This document shows, in pieces, positions 27,070 to 35,307 of a DNA stretch of 64,000 nt. Position numbers and translations under genes: made by a program. Numbering within the stretch: the stretch's first letter is position 1; each line of letters opens with the position of its first letter. The notes under the pieces are model-generated. The model saw only the letters and a list, made by a program, of their open reading frames with translations, was not told the DNA's origin and searched no databases. Origin of the DNA: CAZAYY01 sp964489525. Lineage in GTDB: Bacteria; Chloroflexota; Anaerolineae; Anaerolineales; JABWBV01. The stretch covers positions 62,001 to 126,000 of the forward strand of contig CAZAYY010000007.1 in the NCBI GenBank assembly GCA_964489525.1, given 5' to 3'.

Positions 27070-27467
27070 GTGGTGTGAAAATCCTTTGTTTCTCCCTCGG
27101 GGGCAGGGGTGTCCACCGGAGGGGTTTGCCCTTTCCGGGGGGTAAATATCTGGATAAAAGGGTTCTGTTCTGGTATCGGGTCATAGCCACCCGGGTTAAA
27201 TGGGTTGCAGCGCAAAACCCGCCAGAAAGCCAGTATCGAACCTGCCAGGGCACCATGTTTATAAATTGCCTGGTAGCCATAATGGGAGCAGGAAGGATGA
27301 AAACGGCAGGTGTCCGGGGGCAGCATTCTTGAAATGGTTCTTTGGTACCCTTTAATTAATAACAAGAAAGGATATCTGCCAATTGTCCAAATGGAAACTG
27401 GCAGATCTTTCAAAGAAGGGTCCCGTTGAACTTCTTCAGGAATCAAGCGGTTTGGATGAGTCTGCAT
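27066..27467 (-). CDS. yidD: Membrane protein insertion efficiency factor YidD
   Basis: A 133-residue YidD homologue. The family core is clear: YQRTISRMLPPDTCRFHPSC (about residues 42-61) and CNPFNPGGYDP (near 88). An amphipathic N-terminal helix would attach it to the membrane near YidC. It is longer than the usual 70-90 residues, with about 30 extra at the N-terminus and a Pro-rich tail at the C-terminus. The reading frame overlaps rnpA by 32 nt, so a shorter start is possible, but no good internal start codon was found. Confidence 0.9.
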   Translation of the reverse strand: MQTHPNRLIPEEVQRDPSLKDLPVSIWTIGRYPFLLLIKGYQRTISRMLPPDTCRFHPSCSHYGYQAIYKHGALAGSILAFWRVLRCNPFNPGGYDPIPEQNPFIQIFTPRKGQTPPVDTPAPEGETKDFHTT

Positions 27468-27804
27468 CTTGTTGGTATATACGTGCTGCCCTCAATAAAT
27501 GTTCTATGCTGTGTTGAACATCAGCGTGCCGGGCTTCGACAAGAGGGCGGCGGGCCAAAAAAAGAAGGTCGGTACCTGGCAAAATATTTGCAATCATCTT
27601 GCGAGTAACCTCCCGAATGCGTCTCTTCGCCCGATTGCGTTCCACGGCACCCCCGACGGAGCGGGAGGCAACAACACCAATGCGGACTTTGTTAAGCGGA
27701 TTCGGATGGATAATCAAGACAATAAGCGGGTGGGCATAGGATTTTCCAGAACGCCGCACCCGCTCCAGGTCATTACTTTTTCTGAGGCGAAAATTCCGCT
27801 GCAA
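27436..27804 (-). CDS. rnpA: Ribonuclease P protein component
   Basis: A 122-residue RnpA, the protein subunit that helps the RNase P RNA bind pre-tRNA. The signature VERNRAKRRIREVTRK lies near residues 55-70 and the N-terminal LRKSNDLERVRRSGKS is typical. Start TTG 27804 is 8 nt downstream of the rpmH stop; no ATG or GTG is closer. The order rpmH-rnpA-yidD-yidC-khpB is the standard origin-side order. Confidence 0.93.
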   Translation of the reverse strand: MQRNFRLRKSNDLERVRRSGKSYAHPLIVLIIHPNPLNKVRIGVVASRSVGGAVERNRAKRRIREVTRKMIANILPGTDLLFLARRPLVEARHADVQHSIEHLLRAARIYQQDADSSKPLDS

Positions 27805-27812
27805 ACGCGTGT

Positions 27813-27989
27813 CTAGCTGTTCCAGTTGATTCGCTTGGTGTGGTTGTTCATAGAAACCGTCAGTTGATGGCGGCCGCGCAGGCGGCGGCGCTTGAGCACC
27901 TTTTGCCCATCAGAGGTAGCCATGCGGGCGCGAAAGCCATGGACACGCAGGCGGCGACGGATTTTTGGCTGGTAGGTTCGTTTCGTCAT
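27813..27989 (-). CDS. rpmH: Ribosomal protein bL34 with C-terminal extension
   Basis: A 58-residue, very basic protein. Residues 1-45 match bL34 closely (MTKRTYQPKIRRRLRVHGF then RARMATSDGQKVLKRRR and RGRHQLTVS). Typical bL34 has 44-47 residues; this one carries about 12 more (NNHTKRINWN near the end). The ribosome site AAGGAAAAA precedes ATG at 27989. The gene is very short and easily missed by a length cut-off. Confidence 0.95.
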   Translation of the reverse strand: MTKRTYQPKIRRRLRVHGFRARMATSDGQKVLKRRRLRGRHQLTVSMNNHTKRINWNS

Positions 27990-28031
27990 TTTTCCTTTAC
28001 TCCATATTTCTTACGTATTAAATGCCGAGCG

Positions 28032-28060
28032 ATTATACCCTAATGCGCAAGAATAGAAAA
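28032..28060 (-). promoter_or_regulatory. Promoter for the rpmH operon
   Basis: On the minus strand a perfect TATAAT lies at 28037-28032, with a partial -35 (TTTTCT) 17 nt upstream at 28060-28055. The leader to ATG 27989 would be about 35 nt and carries the ribosome site. Confidence 0.55.
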
Positions 28061-28104
28061 GCCCGGTATGAAAATTGGTTGTGTTCGCAGGCGTGAGTCG
28101 GGCT
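28055..28104 (-). terminator. Possible terminator after the S41 protease gene
   Basis: On the minus strand AGCCCG (28104-28099, overlapping the stop codon) can pair with CGGGCT (28065-28060), followed by TTTCT. The loop is about 33 nt, so the structure is weak. Confidence 0.35.
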
Positions 28105-29653
28105 ATGGGTTTTGCAGCAGAAGTTCAATGGCTTTCTCCAATTGCGGGTCGCGCTCCGCCTCCATATCTTCCTCAGTAAATTCCACCACAACGTCGGGTA
28201 CGAGGCCGGTTTCGTGAATCAGACGGTTATCAGGGGTGTACCAATAGGCAATGGTGACCCTTACAGCGCCATCTTCCGAGGAGAGCGGAACCCAGTTCTG
28301 GACAGATCCTTTACCAAATGTGGTTGTTCCCACCAACAAGCCGCGCTCGTAATCTTGAATGGCTCCGGCAACAATTTCAGAGGCGGAGGCTGAGCCGCCA
28401 TTGACCAGCACGATCAGGGGAATTTCCAGGGCCACGCCGCCCCGAATGGCGGTAAATGTGTCGCGCCGGCCGTCTCCATAAACCTCATAGAGAATATCTC
28501 CGCTGCCGATAAATTCCGATGCAACCTCAATGGCCGTGTTTAAGTAACCACCCCCGTTGTTGCGCAAATCGAGAATCAGGCCTTTGGGGTTTTGGGCCAG
28601 CAGGTCGGTCAGGTATTGGCGCATATCATCCCTGGTTTTGTCGGCAAATTGGAACAGCTGGATATAGGCAATGTTTTCTTCCAGCATTCTGCCATCTACA
28701 CTGGGGATGATGATCCGCCCACGTGTAATCCGGATGTCGAGAAGTTCGCTTTCGCCTTCCCGGCGAATGCTGAGCAGAACTTCACTGCCAGCTGGGCCTA
28801 ATACCCGGCGAATTACCAGGTTGCCATCAATGCCAGTCATGTCTTCGCCATCAATTTTGAGGATTTCATCTCCGGGCTGGAGCCCGGCTTTTTCGGCGGG
28901 AGAACCAGGCATGGGGCTGATGATTGTCAGGTATTCTCCATTGGGGTCTACCCACGCACCGATGCCTTCATAATCACCTTCCAAACGGGAATTGGCCTGG
29001 AAGAAATCATCCGGGTCCATGTAAGAGGTGTATGGGTCGCCCAGCGCGTTGAGGGTGCCGCGAATGGCCGCCCGAGTCAGTTCAACATCTTTGGGGGTTT
29101 CCAGGGTAATCCAGGTTTGCCAGAAAGGTAGAAAAAGCTCCACCAGTTCTTCTGGTGTGCCTGCGGCCAGTGCATATTCATTCAGCTGGCTGCTTTCCAT
29201 GGTTAATGCAGGCATTTCCATTCCCACGGTTTCAGTGATGCCCTGCATTCCACCGATGGCGCCCAGCATCAAAGCCCGGTCATCCAGCGGTTGGGTGACA
29301 TAAGAGCGGTGGATAATCCGCCAGATTTCCCAATAAGGAGCAAATGTGTTTTCGAGGTTGGCAGGGATTTCCAATCCTGGCGTTACAGGCTGCGGGTTAT
29401 TCTCAGCAGTGGGGACAGCCTCGGTGGGCTGGGGGTTGCCTTCGATTGAAGGGACAGCTTGGGTGGGTTGAGCGCCGCCTTCGGGTGGGTTTTGTTCAGG
29501 TTGTTGGGTGGGCAGAACGGGGACGCTGGTGGGGGCTGGTTGATTGGGTTCAACGACCTCTGCCAGGGGTTCCAAAACGGTTGCACAGGCCAGGTTTGAA
29601 AGCACAAGCACAATGACCACCAGAATCAGGGCGGTGATGTTGTTTTTTTTCAT
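28103..29653 (-). CDS. Carboxyl-terminal processing protease (S41), lipoprotein
   Basis: A 516-residue exported serine protease of the CtpA/Prc family. The signal sequence ends with a LAC lipobox (Cys near residue 22), then about 75 residues rich in Pro, Gln and Thr form a spacer. After a helical region comes a PDZ domain (near residues 225-300, with GSPAEKAGLQPGDEIL), then the S41 core. The Ser of GGSASASE (about 420) and the Lys of FGKGSVQ (about 447) form the catalytic dyad. ATG 29653 is chosen over the upstream start at 29674 because GAGGTG lies at the right distance. It cleaves C-terminal tails of envelope proteins; no substrate is evident. Confidence 0.9.
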   Translation of the reverse strand: MKKNNITALILVVIVLVLSNLACATVLEPLAEVVEPNQPAPTSVPVLPTQQPEQNPPEGGAQPTQAVPSIEGNPQPTEAVPTAENNPQPVTPGLEIPANLENTFAPYWEIWRIIHRSYVTQPLDDRALMLGAIGGMQGITETVGMEMPALTMESSQLNEYALAAGTPEELVELFLPFWQTWITLETPKDVELTRAAIRGTLNALGDPYTSYMDPDDFFQANSRLEGDYEGIGAWVDPNGEYLTIISPMPGSPAEKAGLQPGDEILKIDGEDMTGIDGNLVIRRVLGPAGSEVLLSIRREGESELLDIRITRGRIIIPSVDGRMLEENIAYIQLFQFADKTRDDMRQYLTDLLAQNPKGLILDLRNNGGGYLNTAIEVASEFIGSGDILYEVYGDGRRDTFTAIRGGVALEIPLIVLVNGGSASASEIVAGAIQDYERGLLVGTTTFGKGSVQNWVPLSSEDGAVRVTIAYWYTPDNRLIHETGLVPDVVVEFTEEDMEAERDPQLEKAIELLLQNP

Positions 29654-29730
29654 AAGAAACACCTCGAAACTCAAAATACTAAATTTTTGCTTTTCTTAAC
29701 TTATCATAATTTGCTTAGAAAAAGTTAACG

Positions 29731-29756
29731 AAGGAATGAAAACTGGATGATTCCTT
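29731..29756 (-). terminator. Possible terminator after the histidine kinase gene
   Basis: A perfect 7-bp inverted repeat, AAGGAAT (29756-29750 on the minus strand) with ATTCCTT (29737-29731), has a 12-nt loop. A T-rich run (TTTTTC) starts 7 nt later. It is weak, as the run is not adjacent to the stem. Confidence 0.35.
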
Positions 29757-29762
29757 AAGGGC

Positions 29763-31997
29763 TTAGCCCTGCACTGCCGAACCTGGTTGTTGGTAAGGGA
29801 GCAAAACATGGAAAGACGAGCCCGGCAGCGTTTCCTCATCACAGCCTTTGCTTTCAACCCAAATTTCTCCGTGATGGCCCAGAATAATTCCCCTGGCAAT
29901 CGCCAGGCCAAGACCCGGCCCCGCACCTTTAAACTTGGTGTGTCCGCTGGAATGCAGCCCGGTTTCCCCAAGCTGGTAAAACTTCTCAAATATCAGGGTA
30001 TGGTGTTCAGGGTCAATCCCAATCCCTGAATCCCGTACAATGATTTCTACACCTGCAAATGGCTCGCCATTGGGCTTTGTATTTCTTTCTTCTCCCGAAA
30101 TTTCGATTTCGCCGCCATCTGGGGTGAATTTTATTGCATTGCTTAAGAGGTTCGAAAATACTTTAAACAGCGCTTCAAAATCGGCCTCAATTGGGCTAAG
30201 GTTTTCGAGATCGCGGGTTGCCAGAGCCAGATTGCGGATTTGCAAATCACCCCGGAATTGAGAAATAACCGAATCCACCAGGTGATTGAGTTGGCAAGGT
30301 TGTGGGTATATCTCAAATTCCTGGTTATCCAGCTTGGCCACATCGAGCATGTTTTCCACAATGGTATGGATGCGGGTGGTGCCATTGGCGATGCCAGTCA
30401 GTAATTTTTGGTGGAAGGAATTGCCAGATATGGCGGGGTCTTCGAGGAGCATTTGCGCATAGCCCTGGATGACCGTAATGGGGGTGCGGAGTTCATGCGA
30501 GGTTATGCTGATGAAATCGGATTTGGCTTTGTCCAACCGCGCCAGTTCCTGGTTGGCTTTTTCCAGGTTGCTGTAAGCCATCTCCAGTTCTGTGTTTACC
30601 CGCACCAGGCCTTCCACCAGGCGGGCATTCTCCAAGGCGACTGCAGTCTGATCGGCCAGCGTGCTGAGGAGACGTAAGTCCTCATTTGAATAGGGCAGCC
30701 CGGATGTTTTGGGGCCAATGGCCAGCAGGCCAATCCAATTGCCCTGAGAATAAATGGGTACATACACATCCATTCTAAGTTTTGAAAACCATTCCACAAT
30801 GATTGAAGCCGCATTTAGAAACCTGTCCTGGTATTCAATGTCATACTGGCTCAGTGGGGCATGTTCCGTACTCAGGTATTGGGTGATGGGGTCACCAGCA
30901 GGCAAGGTGTATACCTGGGTTCGGGCGGTTCCCATGGCACTACGGGCGCTTCGCAGGTGGTATTCGAGTCGGTTGTTCTCGATTTCTACACGGTCTACCA
31001 GAAAAAGGGTGCCCCGCTGATTTTCCAGGGATTCGCTGATCAGACCCAGAACCACGGTTGCTAGCAGTTCCAGGTTGAGAATGTTGCTGATGCTGTTGGA
31101 ATATTCTCGGATGGCAGCGCTGGTGTCGACGTCGCTGCCAGAGAGGGATTGGTATATGCTGGTTTGCACCTGGTGAACCAACGGACGAAGAACGATGGCA
31201 AGGATGAGTGCCATGGCGGCTCCGGCCAGGATCGGTGAAAGCCCGGCCTGGACCTGCAGAAAATACTGCACAATCAGGTATAGCAAAGTATAGATGAGGA
31301 TTAAGAGGAGGGTCACCGCAATAAAGCCGAGAATTTGCAAACTGCCAGAACGCAGGTTGGGTGGGCGGTGGGTGAGTACGGTGAAGGCAGCCAGGCTGAC
31401 TGCGCCCAACTGCAGCCAGATCGCGACCTGGAATTGTTGGATATAAACTGCAGCGCCAGATGAGAGCAGAAGAATCAGTGCCAGCGACCAATAATTGATC
31501 CGGTTGCGCAAAAGTGGCTGTCGGATCTCGCGATAGTTCCTGATGATTTCGATGATGATTCGCAGCATCATGCCCAACCATGCCGCTGCACCCAATGTGT
31601 TCGCACTGGTGGTTAGCAGGGTTTGTGTGTTGATTTCCGGGATTGTGATAAGCAAAGGCATAAGGTGACCTGCCCAGGCCAGCCCCAGCACAATGACGCT
31701 GGAAAACCAGAACCAGGTGGGCAGTTTTGGCTGTCGTAAAAATACCCGGGTGAGATGGTAAAAGAGAAGCGCAGTTAGAAGCAGGCTTGCTGGGAAGAGC
31801 GCTGAGGGCGGTGCAGCCGGGGTTGGCCACCAGGGTTGGACTGGCACAAGATGCCCTAAAGAGAACACCCACGCCCAGGCAGCAAAAACACCCAGGGCTT
31901 TAACCTGGACTTCTTTGCCCTTTTTTCCTCTTAATAAAAGGAAAAAGATCAAAAAATAAGCAATGCTGATGGCTGCAAGGGTTGGTCCGCTTTGCAT
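29763..31997 (-). CDS. Membrane sensor histidine kinase with GAF domain
   Basis: A 744-residue sensor kinase. The first 280 residues contain about eight hydrophobic helices with short loops, a membrane sensor unit. A GAF domain follows (about 290-450), then a short coiled coil, HisKA with the phospho-accepting His in ITSHELRTP (about residue 499), and HATPase_c with N-box NLLSNAIKF, G1 DSGIGIDP and G2 GAGPGLGLAIA. Kinase function is expected. No response regulator gene is adjacent, so it is an orphan here. The sensed signal is unknown. Confidence 0.93.
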   Translation of the reverse strand: MQSGPTLAAISIAYFLIFFLLLRGKKGKEVQVKALGVFAAWAWVFSLGHLVPVQPWWPTPAAPPSALFPASLLLTALLFYHLTRVFLRQPKLPTWFWFSSVIVLGLAWAGHLMPLLITIPEINTQTLLTTSANTLGAAAWLGMMLRIIIEIIRNYREIRQPLLRNRINYWSLALILLLSSGAAVYIQQFQVAIWLQLGAVSLAAFTVLTHRPPNLRSGSLQILGFIAVTLLLILIYTLLYLIVQYFLQVQAGLSPILAGAAMALILAIVLRPLVHQVQTSIYQSLSGSDVDTSAAIREYSNSISNILNLELLATVVLGLISESLENQRGTLFLVDRVEIENNRLEYHLRSARSAMGTARTQVYTLPAGDPITQYLSTEHAPLSQYDIEYQDRFLNAASIIVEWFSKLRMDVYVPIYSQGNWIGLLAIGPKTSGLPYSNEDLRLLSTLADQTAVALENARLVEGLVRVNTELEMAYSNLEKANQELARLDKAKSDFISITSHELRTPITVIQGYAQMLLEDPAISGNSFHQKLLTGIANGTTRIHTIVENMLDVAKLDNQEFEIYPQPCQLNHLVDSVISQFRGDLQIRNLALATRDLENLSPIEADFEALFKVFSNLLSNAIKFTPDGGEIEISGEERNTKPNGEPFAGVEIIVRDSGIGIDPEHHTLIFEKFYQLGETGLHSSGHTKFKGAGPGLGLAIARGIILGHHGEIWVESKGCDEETLPGSSFHVLLPYQQPGSAVQG

Positions 31998-32038
31998 AAG
32001 ACCGGTTTTAGGTGAATTATCCTGAACTTTGTGCAGAA

Positions 32039-32067
32039 ATCTTAAGGTAGTCTATCAGATAAATCAA
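32039..32067 (-). promoter_or_regulatory. Promoter for the histidine kinase gene
   Basis: On the minus strand TTGATT (32067-32062) and TAAGAT (32044-32039) are separated by exactly 17 nt. The leader to ATG 31997 would be about 35 nt. Confidence 0.5.
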
Positions 32068-32188
32068 CAGGAAGATATCCCTATTTTGGGGCATTTCGTT
32101 GAGAATAAACGATGCTAAAGCAATGGATCAAGGGAATCCTGATCAACACTCCAAAAATCCGAGAATCCTGTTCGGGATTTAAATCAAC

Positions 32189-34561
32189 CTATTTGGGTTT
32201 ATAAAACAGCATGCGCAACCCATTGAGAGACACCAGGACCGTCCCGCCTTCATGGCCAATGACAGCCAGCGGCAGGGGCAGCGCTACCCAGAAAATTCCC
32301 ACAATCATAACAACAATCATAAACAGCGAAAAGCCAAGATTAATGGCCAGAGTTTTCCAGGTTTGTTGGCTGAGCGAAATGACATAAGGCAGGTTTTTCA
32401 GGTCATCGGCCATGAGAACGACATCAGCGGTTTCGAGGGCGACATCGGTTCCAGCGGCTCCCATTGCAATGCCTATAGTTGCTGCTGCCAGGGCAGGGGC
32501 GTCGTTTACACCATCTCCGATCATGGCAATGGGGCCATATTTTTTTTGGGTTTCTTCCAGGATACGAACCTTATCTTCAGGCATCAGGTCAGCATGCACC
32601 TCGTCCACCCCCACCTGTGCGCCTATGGCCTTGCCCACCCGAGCGTTATCACCGGTGAGCATGATGGTCCGGATGCCCAGCTCCCGCAGTTTTTGAATCA
32701 CTGCGGGGGCATCGGCCTTTATTACATCGGCAATGCCAATGGTGCCGTGGACAATCAGCAGGTTGCCTTCTTCTAAAACCTCACCTAAAACCACCGCAGT
32801 TTTTCCCTTTTCTTGGAGTGCAGTGAGGGCTTTTTGGGCTTGTTCCAGATGGGTAATCTGGTAGCTGTGCAGGGCTTTCAGGTTCCCTACAAAAAACAAC
32901 CTGCCCTGAATGACTGCCCAGGCGCCTTTGCCCACTTCAGCAGTAAATTGAGAGGGTTCAAAAATGGGAATATTGAGGTTTTTTGCGTGATTGGTGATGG
33001 CCTTTGCCAGGGGGTGTTCAGAATGGCTCTCAACCGAGGCTGCAATTTGGGTGATTTCCTCGCCAGGCATGCTGTGCAAGGGCTGTACATCGGTTACCCT
33101 CGGCTGGCCGACAGTCAGGGTGCCGGTTTTGTCAAACGCGATGGCTTTCAGGCTGGCAGCCTGTTCCACATACACACCGCCTTTGAATAACACTCCCCGG
33201 CGAGCTCCGTTGCCGATGGCGGACAGCACGGTTGCGGGTGTGCTGATCACCAGGGCGCAGGGGGATGCGGCAACCATCAGGGTCATTGCCCGGTAAAAGG
33301 CCGTAGAAAAAGCCTCATTCAAAAAGAAAATGGGGATCACAATCGCCAGAAAGGTGGCTGCAATTACCCCTACGGCATAGTATTGTTCACCAACGTCAAT
33401 GATGCGCTGGGTTTGGGCCTTGCGGCTTTGGGCTTCTTCAACCAGCTGGATTAACCTGGCGATGGTAGATTCTTTCGCCAGTTTGTTAACCTTGATTTCC
33501 AGGGCTCCTTGCTGGTTAATGGTTCCTGCAATGACCTTGTCCCCTGTCGATTTGTTTACCGGCATTGATTCTCCGGTGATGGGTGATTGGTCAATTGCAC
33601 TTTCGCCGCTGATGATTTCACCATCGAGCGGAATGCGTTCGCCAGGCCGGACGATCAGCCGGTCTCCAACCACAATCTGCTCAATCGGCAAGATGGTAAG
33701 ATGGCTTCCCCGCCGCACCAAGGCCTGGGTAGGGCGCAGTTTCATTAAAGCCTGGATGGCGCTGCGGGTTTTGCCAATGGCGAAATCTTGCAATACATTG
33801 GAGAGAGAAAAGAGGAACAGGAGCATGGCGCCTTCAAAGGGCTCGCCAACCACTGCGGCACCCAGGGCGGCCAGGATCATCAGAAGGTCAATATCAATGG
33901 TCCATTCGCGCAGGGAGGCCAGGCCACCTTTGGTGCCGTAATAGCCACCTGCCAGGTAGGCGACGATATAGGCAATGATTGCGGCGGTTTCCCCGCCAGC
34001 AACCTGATCAAAAGCCAGCCCGGTCAGCATTGCAACCAGGGTAACCCCGGAAAGAACCGCTTCGAGGTTGGTCCCCAACCATTTCAGGGTTTTTTCGGCA
34101 GGTGAGAGAATATCAGGCGCAGCCTGGACTTTCTGTTCGATTTCCAGAGGGATTGCTGGAATACCCAGCGCGCTTACCTGGTTGGTAAGTTCAGACTTAT
34201 TGGTGGTTTGGTGGTCAAAATCAATGGTCAGGCTGCCGCCCAGGTAGCTTGCAGTGGCCCGATGAACTCCCGGAATTTGGCTCAGTTTTTGTTCCAGCCG
34301 CAGCGCACAGCTTTCACAGGCTCGTCCGCCCTTGCGTTCCAGCCGCATGGTGCATGAATCCCATCTGGAGCGCAGTTCGGGGGTGACTTTATGGATAATT
34401 TCTTGAATTTTTTCTTCTGTAATCGCAGCCGGGTTGAATTCCAGCAGGATTTTTTCGTTCACAGTGTCCAAATCTGCGCTGAGAATACCGGGTTCCTGAG
34501 TGGTTGCATCTTCCAGGATATCCAGGCACTTTGGGTCTTCTGTTTTTTTAATTTGGTTCAT
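32189..34561 (-). CDS. Heavy-metal P1B-type ATPase (ZntA/CadA-like)
   Basis: A 790-residue cation-exporting ATPase. The N-terminal 140 residues contain an HMA-like fold with one CESC metal site, preceded by a second segment that has lost it. The transmembrane CPx motif is SPCALVIS (about residue 433), which together with the absence of a Cu-type CPC suggests Zn, Cd, Co or Mn. Phosphorylation occurs at the Asp of DKTGTLT (about 474), and GDGVNDAPAL (about 680) completes the hinge. It overlaps the upstream repressor gene by 4 nt (ATGA), so metal-dependent control of export is very likely. Confidence 0.93.
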   Translation of the reverse strand: MNQIKKTEDPKCLDILEDATTQEPGILSADLDTVNEKILLEFNPAAITEEKIQEIIHKVTPELRSRWDSCTMRLERKGGRACESCALRLEQKLSQIPGVHRATASYLGGSLTIDFDHQTTNKSELTNQVSALGIPAIPLEIEQKVQAAPDILSPAEKTLKWLGTNLEAVLSGVTLVAMLTGLAFDQVAGGETAAIIAYIVAYLAGGYYGTKGGLASLREWTIDIDLLMILAALGAAVVGEPFEGAMLLFLFSLSNVLQDFAIGKTRSAIQALMKLRPTQALVRRGSHLTILPIEQIVVGDRLIVRPGERIPLDGEIISGESAIDQSPITGESMPVNKSTGDKVIAGTINQQGALEIKVNKLAKESTIARLIQLVEEAQSRKAQTQRIIDVGEQYYAVGVIAATFLAIVIPIFFLNEAFSTAFYRAMTLMVAASPCALVISTPATVLSAIGNGARRGVLFKGGVYVEQAASLKAIAFDKTGTLTVGQPRVTDVQPLHSMPGEEITQIAASVESHSEHPLAKAITNHAKNLNIPIFEPSQFTAEVGKGAWAVIQGRLFFVGNLKALHSYQITHLEQAQKALTALQEKGKTAVVLGEVLEEGNLLIVHGTIGIADVIKADAPAVIQKLRELGIRTIMLTGDNARVGKAIGAQVGVDEVHADLMPEDKVRILEETQKKYGPIAMIGDGVNDAPALAAATIGIAMGAAGTDVALETADVVLMADDLKNLPYVISLSQQTWKTLAINLGFSLFMIVVMIVGIFWVALPLPLAVIGHEGGTVLVSLNGLRMLFYKPK

Positions 34562-35250
34562 GGGTTTTTGGCTTTATTGGTTTTGTTGACAAAGATATGT
34601 TGGGTTACCCTGGGTCCCAGGGTTATTGGCTCGCTTTGTCCCTCCACCCGAATGGTGAGATTTTCGTCGAATGGGGAAAAGGCGAGGATGCGAATTGCCG
34701 CATTAGGAACCAGCCCGATTTTCTCAAGGTAATTTAACATCTCCGGGTCTCTGTCACTCACCCTCTGGATACTTGCGCTTTCCCCAGGGCGCAAAACTGT
34801 TAACGGCAGGCTTGCATCCGGGGGAAGGGTAAGGTCCATCGAGGGAATCGGGTCGCCATGGGGGTCGTGACGAGGGTGTCCTAAAATTTCGGCAATACGC
34901 TGTTCGAACTCTTCTGAAATGACATGTTCCAGCCGGTCGGCTTCCTGGTGGACTCTGTCCCAAGGATACCCCAGGGTTTGGGTCAGAAAAAGCTCGAGAA
35001 GGCGGTGGTGGCGAATGATTTCAAGAGCCACTCTTTTCCCGGCATCGGTCAAAATGACGCCGCGGTGTTTTTCGTACTCAATCAGTGGGGGGTCATTGGC
35101 AGCTAGTTTGCGCAGCATTCCCGAAACCGAGGCTGGGGTGATTTGCAGCGCCGCCGCCAGATCGTTGGTTGAGGCGCGGGCATCTCCCTGGGTGAGGGTA
35201 TAGATGGTTTTGAGGTAGTCCTCAACAGCATGGGTCAGATTGTGGCGCAT
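34558..35250 (-). CDS. DtxR/MntR-family metal-dependent transcriptional repressor
   Basis: A 230-residue metalloregulator. The N-terminal winged helix (residues 1-65, with ALQITPASVSGMLRKL) binds DNA. The dimerisation and metal-binding domain follows (about 70-140, with HHRLLELFL, HQEADRLEHVIS and GHPRHDPHGDPIP), and a FeoA/SH3-like domain ends the protein (about 150-225), as in DtxR rather than the shorter MntR. It controls the downstream metal ATPase with which it overlaps. A palindrome over its own -10 element is a candidate operator, suggesting autoregulation. The metal (Fe, Mn or Zn) cannot be fixed from sequence. Confidence 0.92.
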   Translation of the reverse strand: MRHNLTHAVEDYLKTIYTLTQGDARASTNDLAAALQITPASVSGMLRKLAANDPPLIEYEKHRGVILTDAGKRVALEIIRHHRLLELFLTQTLGYPWDRVHQEADRLEHVISEEFEQRIAEILGHPRHDPHGDPIPSMDLTLPPDASLPLTVLRPGESASIQRVSDRDPEMLNYLEKIGLVPNAAIRILAFSPFDENLTIRVEGQSEPITLGPRVTQHIFVNKTNKAKNP

Positions 35251-35274
35251 GGTCTCGTTCCGGATTTGGCTTGC

Positions 35275-35307
35275 CTAAATCTTAGTTTAGTCTTCTACCT
35301 CTGTCAA
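35275..35307 (-). promoter_or_regulatory. Promoter with overlapping DtxR-type operator
   Basis: On the minus strand TTGACA (35307-35302), a 17-nt spacer and TAAGAT (35284-35279) form a strong sigma-70-type promoter. The 16-bp inverted repeat CTAAATCTTAGTTTAG (35275-35290; outer arms CTAAA/TTTAG) covers the -10 and resembles DtxR/IdeR boxes. The repressor start codon is 25 nt downstream of the repeat. Confidence 0.65.

Noticed and set aside
27990..28102. Search for oriC or DnaA boxes upstream of rpmH
   Set aside because: The 113-bp gap holds a promoter and a possible terminator; no cluster of TTATCCACA-like boxes was seen.
30940..31872. 310-aa frame within the histidine kinase on the same strand
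   Set aside because: The kinase frame has intact membrane helices and GAF motifs across this stretch; the alternative frame shows no domain.
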